From Rothia endophytica (GTDB lineage: Bacteria > Actinomycetota > Actinomycetes > Actinomycetales > Micrococcaceae), in the NCBI RefSeq assembly GCF_928381505.1, contig NZ_CAKMSJ010000009.1, forward strand, positions 1-64,000: a stretch of 64,000 nucleotides of DNA. The letters are read 5' to 3'. Position numbers and translations under genes: made by a program. Below the pieces are notes generated by a model that ran no database searches, was not told where the DNA came from, and saw only the letters and a list, made by a program, of their open reading frames with translations. Positions 1-10,843 of the stretch are shown here, piece by piece. Positions within the stretch are counted from its first letter, which is position 1, and each line of letters opens with the position of its first letter.

Positions 1-238
1 ACGTTGACAGTGCGGGATGAAGTGCCCGGATGCGAGCGCGCGAGCATGCAAGAGGGCACGCAATCGGTGCCCGCCTAGTTCACGCTCTTATACCTTGACC
101 CCGCGTGGTCTACGTTGACAGTGCGGGATGAAGTGCCCGGATGCGAGCGCGCGAGCATGCAAGAGGGCACGCAATCGGTGCCCGCCTAGTTCACGCTCTT
201 ATACCTTGACCCCGCGTGGTCTACGTTGACAGTGCGGG
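1..238. repeat. 111-bp tandem repeat at the left edge, overlapping the end of mutM
   Basis: Bases 1-111 and 112-222 are identical, and 223-238 repeats the first 16 bases again. Bases 1-127 therefore equal bases 112-238. The unit contains the last codons and stop of mutM (reverse strand) plus about 70 bp downstream, including a small hairpin (GGGCAC / GTGCCC with a 7-nt loop). The identity spans exactly 127 bp and begins at base 1, so it may be a de Bruijn graph artefact at a contig end rather than a real duplication. Confidence 0.9.
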
Positions 239-1185
239 CACCGGTAGGAGCTCCGCCCCCCGAAGGGTTCGCGCACCATGATGCTGGTGCGCCCCGTTTC
301 CAGGCAGCGTGCGCACGGCTTGCCAGCTTGCCCGTAGGCAAAGAGGGAGCGGTCAAAGTAGCCTGATTCTCCGTTGACGTTGACGTAGAGAGCGTCGAAG
401 CTGGTGCCGCCTTGGGCGAGGGCATCCTGCATGACCCGAGTGGCGCCGGTGATGAGTTCGCGGGTCTGCGCGGGGCTGAGCGTTTTAGCGGGTTTGGCGT
501 AGTGCAGGCGGGCGCGCCAGAGCGCCTCATCTGCATAAATGTTGCCCACTCCTGAAATAACGGACTGATCTAGCAGCAGTTTCTTAATGCCGGTGGAGGT
601 CTTCAGCATTTTGCTGCGCACCTCAGCCAGGTCAAAGTGAGGGTCTAACGGGTCGCGGGCTATGTGAGCTACCGACGCCGGGATAAGCGGCAGATTCAGT
701 GCACTTGAGGAGGCCGCCGGCACCGGCTCACCCTCGCGGTTGGTTGTTTCCGTTAGGGGGTCGAGGAACATGCCGCCGAAGATACGCTGGTCCACAAAAC
801 GCATGTCAAGGTCGCCGGCCTGCCCCGCTTCATCGGTGGCACCAGCCAGGTTGAGCACGATTTTCTGGTGTTTTTCGGCAACCATCGCGGGATCTTTAAG
901 GAGCACCTGGCCGCTCATCCCCAGGTGTATGACCAGGGCAAACGGTTCCACCTGCCCCTTGGGCGCTGCTTCAGTGTCACGGGCGAGCAAGACCCAAAGG
1001 TACTTGCCCCGCCGACAGATATCAGCGATAACAGTGCCCTCAAGCTGTTGGATAAAATCAACGGGCCCGGCCAGGTGACGCCGCACCGAACGTCCGTCCA
1101 CCACGGTGACCCGTTCAATGGTGGCACCCAGAGTGTGCCCGGCAAGACCGCGGCGCACCACTTCAACTTCAGGTAATTCAGGCAT
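199..1185 (-). CDS. mutM: Formamidopyrimidine-DNA glycosylase (Fpg/MutM)
   Basis: Bifunctional base-excision glycosylase/AP lyase that removes 8-oxoguanine and ring-opened purines from DNA. The protein has 328 residues and starts MPELPEVE, so Pro2 (the Schiff-base nucleophile after Met removal) and Glu3 are present, and Lys61 sits where the conserved catalytic lysine is expected. A C-terminal zinc finger has Cys291, Cys294, Cys316 and Cys319. It is longer than the usual 270-290 residues because of inserts around residues 70-80, 115-125 and 147-170, common in actinobacterial forms. It is the last visible gene of the leftward coaD-yceD-rpmF-rnc-mutM run; smc usually follows in this phylum but lies outside the window. 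Its 3' end lies inside the 111-bp repeat. Confidence 0.97.
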   Translation of the reverse strand: MPELPEVEVVRRGLAGHTLGATIERVTVVDGRSVRRHLAGPVDFIQQLEGTVIADICRRGKYLWVLLARDTEAAPKGQVEPFALVIHLGMSGQVLLKDPAMVAEKHQKIVLNLAGATDEAGQAGDLDMRFVDQRIFGGMFLDPLTETTNREGEPVPAASSSALNLPLIPASVAHIARDPLDPHFDLAEVRSKMLKTSTGIKKLLLDQSVISGVGNIYADEALWRARLHYAKPAKTLSPAQTRELITGATRVMQDALAQGGTSFDALYVNVNGESGYFDRSLFAYGQAGKPCARCLETGRTSIMVREPFGGRSSYRCPHCQRRPRGVKV

Positions 1186-1241
1186 TGCTCTCCCATTCTT
1201 AAGGTCACCCCTATTGTGCCTCGGTAGGTGTTCCCGGGCAA

Positions 1242-1315
1242 AGAAAGAACGTGCCTGCTAGGCCCGAATGCGTCACCAAAGCGGTACATTCGAACGTATC
1301 AGGCACGTTCTTTCT
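1242..1315 (-). promoter_or_regulatory. Long inverted repeat between rnc and mutM
   Basis: The arms AGAAAGAACGTGCCTG (1242-1257) and CAGGCACGTTCTTTCT (1300-1315) are perfect 16-bp complements. Between them CGAATG (1265-1270) and CATTCG (1287-1292) form an inner 6-bp stem. In the leftward transcript this is a long hairpin just after rnc and before mutM. There is no clean U-tract, so a simple terminator is less likely than an RNA processing or stability element. Confidence 0.75.
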
Positions 1316-1341
1316 GATGAAATTCTATGGCGGAGCCTGTG

Positions 1342-2028
1342 TTAGCTGCCGTGGATAGCGTAGTAGGCGGCCTCAGCTGCTAAGCGCTCAGCTTCCTTCT
1401 TGCTGGTCCCCTGCCCGGTTCCAAGTTCCTTGTCTGCCAGGAGCACCGTTGCGGTGTAGCGGCGGGCATGGTCAGGGCCGGTACCCTCAACACGGTAAAC
1501 AGGCTCACCGATACCAGCGGCAGCGGCGTACTCCTGAATCTCGGTTTTCCAGTCACGGCCAACGTTCAGAGTTTTCTGATCGTCCAGCAACCGCCCCACG
1601 TGCTCCAGCACCAGCTGGTGAGCGCGTTCGGGACCGTAGCTCATGTAAACCGCGCCGAAGACAGCCTCCATGGTGTCCGCAAGAATTGAATCTTTATCGG
1701 CACCACCGGTCTTGGTTTCGCCCTTACCCAGAAGGATGCAGGGGCCAAGGCCCAGCGTGCGGGCTAAGGCCGCGAGGGTTCGGGTGGAGACCACCACGTG
1801 GTGGCGCTTCACCAGCTCACCTTCAGCCAGATCCGGGAACCTCTTATAGAGTTCGGAGGCGACCGCCAGTGAGAGCACCGAGTCACCTAGAAACTCAAGA
1901 CGCTCGTTATTGGGCACGTTTCCGTTCTCAAAGGAGTAAGAACGGTGAGTCATTGCTAGACAAAACGCCTCGGCGTCGAGACCGACACCGAGGCGTTTCA
2001 TAAACTCTTGTGATTGAGAGTTGTTCAT
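1342..2028 (-). CDS. rnc: Ribonuclease III
   Basis: Double-strand-specific endoribonuclease that processes rRNA precursors and structured mRNAs. The protein has 228 residues. The RNase III signature NERLEFLGDSVLSL lies at residues 41-54 with the acidic catalytic residues, and the second acidic pair is Asp118/Glu121 in DTMEAVFGA. A double-stranded-RNA-binding domain occupies about 159-227, with the GTSKKEAERLAAEAA helix near its end. It lies directly downstream of rpmF with an 11-bp gap, so it is probably cotranscribed with it. A long hairpin follows the gene. Confidence 0.97.
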   Translation of the reverse strand: MNNSQSQEFMKRLGVGLDAEAFCLAMTHRSYSFENGNVPNNERLEFLGDSVLSLAVASELYKRFPDLAEGELVKRHHVVVSTRTLAALARTLGLGPCILLGKGETKTGGADKDSILADTMEAVFGAVYMSYGPERAHQLVLEHVGRLLDDQKTLNVGRDWKTEIQEYAAAAGIGEPVYRVEGTGPDHARRYTATVLLADKELGTGQGTSKKEAERLAAEAAYYAIHGS

Positions 2029-2039
2029 CAGCGCTAAAC

Positions 2040-2243
2040 TTACGCGTCAGCTACCTTGCGGCCCTTGTACTCGTAGAAGAGTTCGGTGCCTGCAGAGTCA
2101 GTGACCAGCTTTGCCTGGTGAGGCAGGGAGTAGGTTACGCGACCGTTTTCAACGGTCTTGACCAACTGAGGAGCGGACGCCTTCCACTGGGAACGACGTG
2201 CGCGGGTGTTAGCACGGGACATTTTCCGCTTGGGAACAGCCAC
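2040..2243 (-). CDS. rpmF: 50S ribosomal protein L32
   Basis: Small structural protein of the large ribosomal subunit, 67 residues, starting [20 protein letters not shown]. It has no cysteines, so it is the zinc-free form of L32 rather than the CxxC zinc-ribbon form. The rpmF gene immediately after yceD and before rnc is a common bacterial order, and the three are probably one transcript. Confidence 0.97.
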   Translation of the reverse strand: MAVPKRKMSRANTRARRSQWKASAPQLVKTVENGRVTYSLPHQAKLVTDSAGTELFYEYKGRKVADA

Positions 2244-2276
2244 AGCTATCTCTTTTCTCTTGAATTATCTTAAGTT

Positions 2277-2840
2277 TTATTTGTCGTCTGCATCGAGCAA
2301 CGCAGAAAGCGAATTCCACCGCGGGTCTAGTACCTCGTGGTGATGCTCGGGGTCTTCCTCCAGGCGGATTCCACATTCGGAACACAAACCCTGGCAGGAG
2401 TCCCTGCAAACAGGCTGGAACGGCAATTGTAGAATTACGGCGTTCCGCAGTACCGGTTCGAGATCAATTTCATCGTTCTCTACGGCGTACTGCTCATCTA
2501 CTTCATCTTCGGGGCCACCTGAAGGTGCCTTCTCAAAGACAAAAAGCTCTTGGACATCGGCTGTTATATCAAATTCAACCGGGTCTAGGCAGAGGCTGCA
2601 TTCACCGTTCATGGTGACAAATGCAGTACCAGTTACCAAGATACCATCTGAAACGGATTCCAGGCGCACATTGAGGTCAATGTCGTCGCCCTCTTCCGCT
2701 CCAATTAGAGCGTTACCAAAGTCAATTGGCGCTGGCACAACTTCTTCAAGGGTTTCCATACTGCCCGGTCGTTTGCTGAGATCTCGCACGGAGATCTTCA
2801 GGGGCGATGAATCTTTTCGTGAAATGACGAACTCCCTCAA
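2277..2840 (-). CDS. yceD: YceD/DUF177 family protein
   Basis: Member of the DUF177 (YceD) family, regularly encoded just upstream of rpmF and implicated in 23S rRNA/large-subunit maturation in other bacteria; its exact role here is not shown. The protein has 187 residues with the family's cysteine clusters, a central CSLCL and a C-terminal CRDSCQGLCSECG, followed by acidic residues and HHHE. The reading frame has an upstream stop and no ATG or GTG before the conserved region, so the start is the TTG at 2840 (first residues MREFVISRKD) with no clear Shine-Dalgarno site; the exact start is uncertain. The 151 bp between coaD and this gene contain only a weak imperfect hairpin (about 2946-2990). 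Confidence 0.9.
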   Translation of the reverse strand: MREFVISRKDSSPLKISVRDLSKRPGSMETLEEVVPAPIDFGNALIGAEEGDDIDLNVRLESVSDGILVTGTAFVTMNGECSLCLDPVEFDITADVQELFVFEKAPSGGPEDEVDEQYAVENDEIDLEPVLRNAVILQLPFQPVCRDSCQGLCSECGIRLEEDPEHHHEVLDPRWNSLSALLDADDK

Positions 2841-2991
2841 GAATGTTTTAAACCAAGAACCAATACTAGGTGGCTAGCGGCGACTATTCAAGCTTGCTTC
2901 GGTTTTAACGGTGTTCCCCCTGACACACTGCTTACCACCATGTCTGATGCAGGACGGGCGCCTTTCGGTATCCCCCCGAAAAACGTCCGGT

Positions 2992-3465
2992 TTATTTTTC
3001 TGCAAAAGCGCGATGCACTGCCCGCGGGACGAAGGCGCGCACGTCCCCGCCGTACCCTGCAACTTCTTTGACGATGGTGGAGGAAAGGTGGTTGTGTTTG
3101 GGGTCGCCGGCGAGGAAGACCGTTTCGACGCCTGAAACGTGCCGGTTCATGCTGGCCATGGGTGCTTCGTATTCGAAGTCCTGGGCGTTGCGCACTCCCT
3201 TGACCATGAGGATTGAGCCACGTGAGCGCACGAAGTCGGCCAGGAGCATATCCGTGGGTAGTGCTTCTACGGTGACATCGTCAAAGAGGGCGAAAGTTTC
3301 TTCTGCCATGGCGATGCGTTCCTCAAGGGTGAAGCGGTAGGTCTTTTTGGCGTTATGAGCGACCGCTACAATAACGCTGCCGTAGAGCTTTGCGGCGCGG
3401 GTGATGATTTCTACGTGACCGTTGTGGATGGGGTCAAATGATCCGGGGCAAACTACCAATTGCAT
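2992..3465 (-). CDS. coaD: Phosphopantetheine adenylyltransferase
   Basis: Catalyses the penultimate step of coenzyme A synthesis: 4'-phosphopantetheine plus ATP gives dephospho-CoA. The protein has 157 residues, normal for the family. The nucleotidyltransferase motif PGSFDPIHNGH is at residues 8-18 and the C-terminal LSSTIVKEVA motif is present. In many actinobacteria coaD directly follows recG-rsmD; here an aminotransferase gene on the opposite strand and a LOR-family gene separate rsmD from coaD. Confidence 0.97.
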   Translation of the reverse strand: MQLVVCPGSFDPIHNGHVEIITRAAKLYGSVIVAVAHNAKKTYRFTLEERIAMAEETFALFDDVTVEALPTDMLLADFVRSRGSILMVKGVRNAQDFEYEAPMASMNRHVSGVETVFLAGDPKHNHLSSTIVKEVAGYGGDVRAFVPRAVHRAFAEK

Positions 3466-3627
3466 GACTCCCAGCCTAGCAGTATGAGAGATGGCTGATC
3501 ACTATGTGGCAGGGTGGGGACGCCGGAGCTCAGGTGTTGGGTACAGTGGAGTGAGTTTATTACCGAGTTTTGCGAGGTTCTTGTGGTTCAGCGAGCGTAC
3601 GAACGGGTAGGTCAGGCAACTGGTCTA

Positions 3628-4794
3628 ATGGGTGCTGATGGCTCTTGGCGGTCTACCATTTTTGAGGAAATCTCTGCTCTGGCCAACCAGCATGGAGCCC
3701 TTAATCTGGGGCAGGGGTTCCCCGATACCGACGGGCCGGCGGTCATGCTGGACGCCGCAGCTGAAGCTATGCGCGCAGGGGCCAACCAGTACGCCACGAT
3801 TGCCGGGCTGCCTGTCTTGCGAGAGGCTATCGCCCAGCACCAGCAACGTTTTTACAATCTTGAGCTCAACCCCGATACCCAGGTGTTGGTGACGGCTGGC
3901 GCCTCGGAGGCGCTGGCGTCCTCCATTGCCGCACTGGTAGAACCGGGGGAAGAGGTCATCCTCTTCGAGCCCTACTACGACCTCTACCCTGCGGCAGTCG
4001 CTCTAACTGGAGCACGCGTCATAACGGTACCGTTGCTGCCTCCCACTTTTACACCGGACCTTGAAGCTCTTGAAGCTGCGTTCAGCGAGCGCACCCGCTT
4101 GATTGTGGTCAATGACCCGCATAACCCCACCGGAACAGTTTTTTCGCGGCCGGTTCTTGAGAAAATTGTGGGCCTGGCGCGGCAACATGACGCACTCATT
4201 TTGGCTGATCAGGTCTATGAGCATCTCTATTACCCCGGTGTGGATTTTACTCCCATCCAGGCTGTGCCCGGAGCCGCCGAGCGAACCCTGGCGGTATCGG
4301 CTATTTCTAAGACTCATTCCCTGACCGGTTGGCGGGTGGGTTGGGTCACCGGTCCGGCTCATCTGCTGGAAGCAATACGTCCGGTCAAGGGCTATTTCTC
4401 CCACAGTGCCGCGGCGCCGCTACAGGCGGCGGCGGCAACCGGTGTGGCGTTGGGTGACGATTTTTACCGAGACTTTAGAAAAAATTACACAGCCCAGCGC
4501 GATCTGCTGGTCGCTGGCTTGGCAGGTTCACCCTGGCAGATGATGGAGCCTTCTGGCACTTTCTTTGCTGTTGCCGATGCCTCTCAGGTCCTAGAAGCCA
4601 AGAGCTTTGCTGATGCGGAAGAGCTCTGCGCGGCCCTGCCCCAGTTGGCAGGTGTAGCACTCATTCCTCTGACCGCTTTTGTGACCGAAGGCTTCCGCCC
4701 GCGGGTTGCTTCCTACGTGCGCTTTGCCTTCTGCAAAAAGCCGGAGGTCTTACGTGAAGCGGTGAGTAGGCTAGTGGCCTTCACCGCTCACTAG
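3628..4794 (+). CDS. Class I/II PLP-dependent aminotransferase (DapC/KAT-like)
   Basis: Pyridoxal-phosphate aminotransferase of fold type I, about 388 residues from the ATG at 3628. Visible motifs are LGQGFPDTDGP near the N-terminus, NDPHNPTG, the cofactor-binding lysine in SAISKTHSLTGWR, and a terminal YVRFAFCKK arginine region. Actinobacterial relatives (for example M. tuberculosis Rv0858c) are annotated as N-succinyldiaminopimelate aminotransferase DapC, which would place it in lysine/peptidoglycan synthesis, but the same subfamily includes kynurenine and methionine aminotransferases, so the substrate is not fixed. The frame is open back to a GTG at 3514, but that part is not family-like. 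Its stop overlaps the convergent gene's stop by 4 bp. Confidence 0.85.
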   Translation: MGADGSWRSTIFEEISALANQHGALNLGQGFPDTDGPAVMLDAAAEAMRAGANQYATIAGLPVLREAIAQHQQRFYNLELNPDTQVLVTAGASEALASSIAALVEPGEEVILFEPYYDLYPAAVALTGARVITVPLLPPTFTPDLEALEAAFSERTRLIVVNDPHNPTGTVFSRPVLEKIVGLARQHDALILADQVYEHLYYPGVDFTPIQAVPGAAERTLAVSAISKTHSLTGWRVGWVTGPAHLLEAIRPVKGYFSHSAAAPLQAAAATGVALGDDFYRDFRKNYTAQRDLLVAGLAGSPWQMMEPSGTFFAVADASQVLEAKSFADAEELCAALPQLAGVALIPLTAFVTEGFRPRVASYVRFAFCKKPEVLREAVSRLVAFTAH

Positions 4795-5360
4795 TTGCGG
4801 GCGTCCTTGGCTCGCATCAGGTCAAGTGCAATCAGTGCACCCACCATGGCGAGGCGAACGGGCTGGGGAGCGGCGGGGTCGAAGGACGCCGAGTAGCGGC
4901 TACGCCCGCGCAGACCGGCCACTACCCCGCCCCACTGGCGGCTGACCCGGGCAGCAACCGTTTCACCGGAGCGAATGGTGAAGTCGTATTCGAGGATGCT
5001 ACCTGCTAGTTCAAGGGTGAGACCGGGCATTTCGATGCTCAGACGCTTGCGCATCATGGAAAATTGTTTGCGAACGTTGGCCAGCAAGGAGCCATCGGGG
5101 TTGATGAGTTCGTAGCGGTCAAAGCCCATGTCGAAGGGGTCTTTGATGTGAAGTAGAAGGTTACCGCGTTCATCGAGCAGGTCGAAGGTTCGACTGCCTT
5201 TAAGCAGGCGTGCCCCAACCCCGCCGGTGGTGAGCACCTGACCGACCAGGTTGCCGGCGGCGTCCTCAATTCTGAAGTCGTTGCTCAGCATGCTGCTGGT
5301 CTGCTGAAAGACTAGGGTGTTACTGATCAAAATCTGGGGCGTGACATCATTGTTACTCAT
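4791..5360 (-). CDS. LURP-one-related (LOR/scramblase-like) family protein
   Basis: The protein has 189 residues with the tubby/LOR beta-barrel pattern: repeated short strands such as FRIEDAAGNLVGQV, FDLLDERGNLLLHIKD and YELINPDGSLLANVRKQ, ending in a hydrophobic helix (VRLAMVGALIALDLM). The family includes plant LURP1 and bacterial YxjI; no enzymatic function is established. It lies between rsmD and coaD and converges with the aminotransferase gene. There is no signal peptide. Family assignment rests on the strand pattern and is fairly secure; function is unknown. Confidence 0.75.
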   Translation of the reverse strand: MSNNDVTPQILISNTLVFQQTSSMLSNDFRIEDAAGNLVGQVLTTGGVGARLLKGSRTFDLLDERGNLLLHIKDPFDMGFDRYELINPDGSLLANVRKQFSMMRKRLSIEMPGLTLELAGSILEYDFTIRSGETVAARVSRQWGGVVAGLRGRSRYSASFDPAAPQPVRLAMVGALIALDLMRAKDARN

Positions 5361-5380
5361 ACCCTCAGCCTAGCAAGATG

Positions 5381-5944
5381 CTAGGTGGCAGACTCCACAT
5401 AGTAGAGCACTGTTTCGCCGTATTTTTTGTCAGCAAACTTTTCGAGGGTACTGGGCCAAACGGGCTCGCCAGTGCGGGCAGCTCGTTCAACCACAATGAC
5501 CGCCCCATCAGCCAGATGCTGGGCAAGAACGGCGAGAAGCTCAACCAGCTCCCCGTTATCAACTGAGTAGGGCGGGTCTACAAAGACAACGTCCCAAGGC
5601 TCTCCCCGGTAGGTGTTCAGGTAGCTGCGGGCTGTCATTTTGTGCACGCGGGAGCTACCGCCGCCAGCCTTTGCCACGGCTGCACTGTTCTTTTCAATAG
5701 CAGTGATGGCTTTGGGGTAATGATCCACGAAATCAGCGTGCACGGCTCCGCGAGAAAGGGCTTCGCATCCCAGTGCGCCCGAACCGCCAAAGAGGTCCAG
5801 TACTCGTACCCCCTGGGTAAGCCCGTAGCCCTGAAGTCGGGAGAAAAGGGCTTCTTTCACCCGGTCAGTGGTGGGGCGGGTGTTATCACCGGGCACGCTG
5901 GCCAGGCGCAGACCGCCGGCAAGACCTGAGACAATACGGCTCAC
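5381..5944 (-). CDS. rsmD: 16S rRNA (guanine(966)-N(2))-methyltransferase RsmD
   Basis: SAM-dependent methyltransferase that modifies G966 of 16S rRNA. The protein has 187 residues. It starts MSRIVSGLAGGLRL, with the family's RPTTDRVKEALFS segment, the SAM-binding motif VLDLFGGSGALGCEALSRGA, and the catalytic DPPY in VVFVDPPYS. It sits about 110 bp downstream of recG in the same direction, the usual recG-rsmD order. Confidence 0.95.
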   Translation of the reverse strand: MSRIVSGLAGGLRLASVPGDNTRPTTDRVKEALFSRLQGYGLTQGVRVLDLFGGSGALGCEALSRGAVHADFVDHYPKAITAIEKNSAAVAKAGGGSSRVHKMTARSYLNTYRGEPWDVVFVDPPYSVDNGELVELLAVLAQHLADGAVIVVERAARTGEPVWPSTLEKFADKKYGETVLYYVESAT

Positions 5945-6053
5945 AATGACTCCAAAGGTTAAGAGAAAGGGGGTGTCTCTAGCCTAGTCCAAAGCCGGGC
6001 AGCACCGCACGCTGGCAGAAGCATCGAGAAGATAGCGGCCAGGCGGAGGGGGT

Positions 6054-8887
<2,834 letters not shown>

Positions 8888-8891
<4 letters not shown>

Positions 8892-9829
8892 GCCCGGTCT
8901 CCGGCATGTCGCTCCTGATGCTCGGCGGCGTCCAAGGCTGTCACCCGTACGTCCTGAGGCTTACCAGCCGCTTCTAAGACCCGCAGAGCATCCTTCTCTT
9001 CGGCTACGTGCACGTGAATAGCCCAGAGGGCCTCATTACCTGCGTGCACCTGAGCGATGGACACAGAATCCCCTACAGTATCCAGGGCACTGCGCAGGGC
9101 AGTGACCTCATAGACCGGCAGCTGCATGGTGCACATCACCTCCACTTGGGGCTGTGCCCCAGCGCCGGCGGCCCCTGAATCAACCAGTTTTTTGCCCTCA
9201 AAAGCTGGGGGAAGCACCAGAAGATCAGAGAAGTCAGCGGTGGTCTCTGTACCGGTTACCGCGGTGTGCAAGGTAGAAGTTATCAGTAGCATTCCGAGGG
9301 CACCGGAATCCACCCAACCGTGACGCGCGTGCTCGGCATGGGCGGTTTGACGCACAGCTACCTCAGCTGCAGCCACCAGACCCGATAGGTATCCCCCAAA
9401 ATTTTCTGTAGGAGGCACGGCGGCAATAGCTGACATAACGGTGAGAACGGTTCCCTCAGCAGGCTGGCTGAGCGCGTTCTGGGCGCGCTGGGAACCTGCC
9501 AGCAGCGCTCGCTGTAGCTGGGCTCCATCCGGGCAATCAAGCCCCTCCAGTTCACCGGCCAAGCCCAGCAGCCACACTGAGACTAAAGTGCCGGAGTTTC
9601 CCCGTGCACCCCGCAGCGCAGCGCGTGCGGCGCTTGCGAAATCAGGTTCATCGGCCAGACCCGCGGTATCAGCTGCCCGCCCTAGGGTTGTAACAAGGTT
9701 AGTTCCTGTATCAGCGTCAGCCACGGGAAAAACGTTGATGCGGTTAAGTAAGTTTCGGTGTTCAACCAGCTGGGTGCGAGCGCGCACAAGCCAGGGCAGC
9801 CACCAGTTAGCGGGCAGTTGCTTCAAAGT
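8888..9829 (-). CDS. DAK2-domain protein (DhaL-like kinase/phosphatase domain)
   Basis: Resembles the nucleotide-binding DhaL/DAK2 domain found in dihydroxyacetone kinases and in fatty acid kinase FakA. The motif NRINVFPVADADTGTNLVTTL binds Mg-nucleotide in this family, followed by ALRGARGNSGTLVSVWLLGLA. The C-terminal part (VEVMCTMQLPVYEVTALRSAL and onward) resembles the FakA-type second domain, shortened. The start is uncertain: a TTG at 9829 has a good AAGGGGTGG site six bases upstream, giving about 313 residues; a longer start near 9862-9865 would overlap thiL by about 59 bp. It lies between thiL and recG, the usual actinobacterial context. Substrate unknown. Confidence 0.85.
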
Positions 9830-10823
9830 GATCCCACCCCTTCGCACGGTAAGTTTTTCCATCAACGGTCACGGCGCCTCCAGGTTCGGTGACTTTACCG
9901 ATTTTGGTGAAGCCGGCAGGAATAGCGTCTGCCGGGCAAGTAGCCAAGAGTCCGTGGTCTTCTCCACCGGTTAGCACCCAGTGTAGGGCAAGGTCACTGG
10001 CATTCTCGCCGGGTGCCGCACATATCTTTGCTGCCTCTTGCACTTTGGTGGCCCAAAGCGAGAGAGCAGCAGCGTCAATGTCAATGTTAACGCAGGATGC
10101 TCGGGCTAATCTCCCAGCATCTCGCAGCAAGCCATCTGAAACGTCAAGCATGGCAGTGAGCTGGTGGGCAGCGGTGGAACCGATGGTTAGCGGTGAGCGG
10201 GGTCTTTGCTGCGCTTCAACGCAGGCAGACAGCTCCGGAGTGAGCTGGTAGCTAGAAGAGTTCTCTAACAGGGCTAGGCCAGCGGCGGCAGTACCCACCG
10301 CTCCGGCCAGGACGAGGGCGTCCCCGGTTTGAGCCCCGCTACGAAGGACCGGGGTGAGGCAGGTTCCTACAGCCGTAACCGTCACCGAAATCTCGCTTCC
10401 GGCTCCTAAATCTCCACCAGAAATACTGCACCTCTCAGCCCCCTGAGCGGTGCAAGATTCGGTGACTCCGCGGGCGAAATCCTCTACCCAGTGGACCGGG
10501 GTATCTGGGGTCAGCGTCAGAGAGATGAGCAGAGTTTGCGGAACAGCCCCCATGGCAGCAACATCTGCCAGGTTTTGAGTCGCAGCTTTCCAACCCACCT
10601 CGTACCCGCTGGTTACCATGCCGTTGGGCCAGGTGCGTCGGAAATCTTGGTTTTCTGTTTGGGTATCGGTGGTCAACACTGTCAGCGCGTCGCGCAGATC
10701 AAGCACAGCACAATCGTCACTGGGGCCGAGTACGAGACGGTCAGCCTCGGTGTTGTGACTTTTAATGATGGGTAAGAAGGCCTCTAGCAGCTGGTCCTCA
10801 TTGACGTCTCGTGCTCTTTGCAT
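9807..10823 (-). CDS. thiL: Thiamine-monophosphate kinase
   Basis: Phosphorylates thiamine monophosphate to thiamine diphosphate, the active cofactor. About 338 residues from the ATG at 10823 (MQRARDVNEDQLLEAF). Family motifs seen: GPSDDCAVLD for metal/ATP binding, the TTDTQTENQDFRR segment (TTDMxVEGxHF in most relatives), GGDLGAGSEISVTVTA, a MLDVSDGLLRDAGRLARAS motif, and VLTGGEDHGLLAT near the end. An open frame continues upstream to 10904 but would overlap the preceding gene. It overlaps the DAK2 gene at its 3' end. Confidence 0.94.
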   Translation of the reverse strand: MQRARDVNEDQLLEAFLPIIKSHNTEADRLVLGPSDDCAVLDLRDALTVLTTDTQTENQDFRRTWPNGMVTSGYEVGWKAATQNLADVAAMGAVPQTLLISLTLTPDTPVHWVEDFARGVTESCTAQGAERCSISGGDLGAGSEISVTVTAVGTCLTPVLRSGAQTGDALVLAGAVGTAAAGLALLENSSSYQLTPELSACVEAQQRPRSPLTIGSTAAHQLTAMLDVSDGLLRDAGRLARASCVNIDIDAAALSLWATKVQEAAKICAAPGENASDLALHWVLTGGEDHGLLATCPADAIPAGFTKIGKVTEPGGAVTVDGKTYRAKGWDHFEATAR

Positions 10824-10843
10824 GATGGGGTGGCTGCCCTTAC

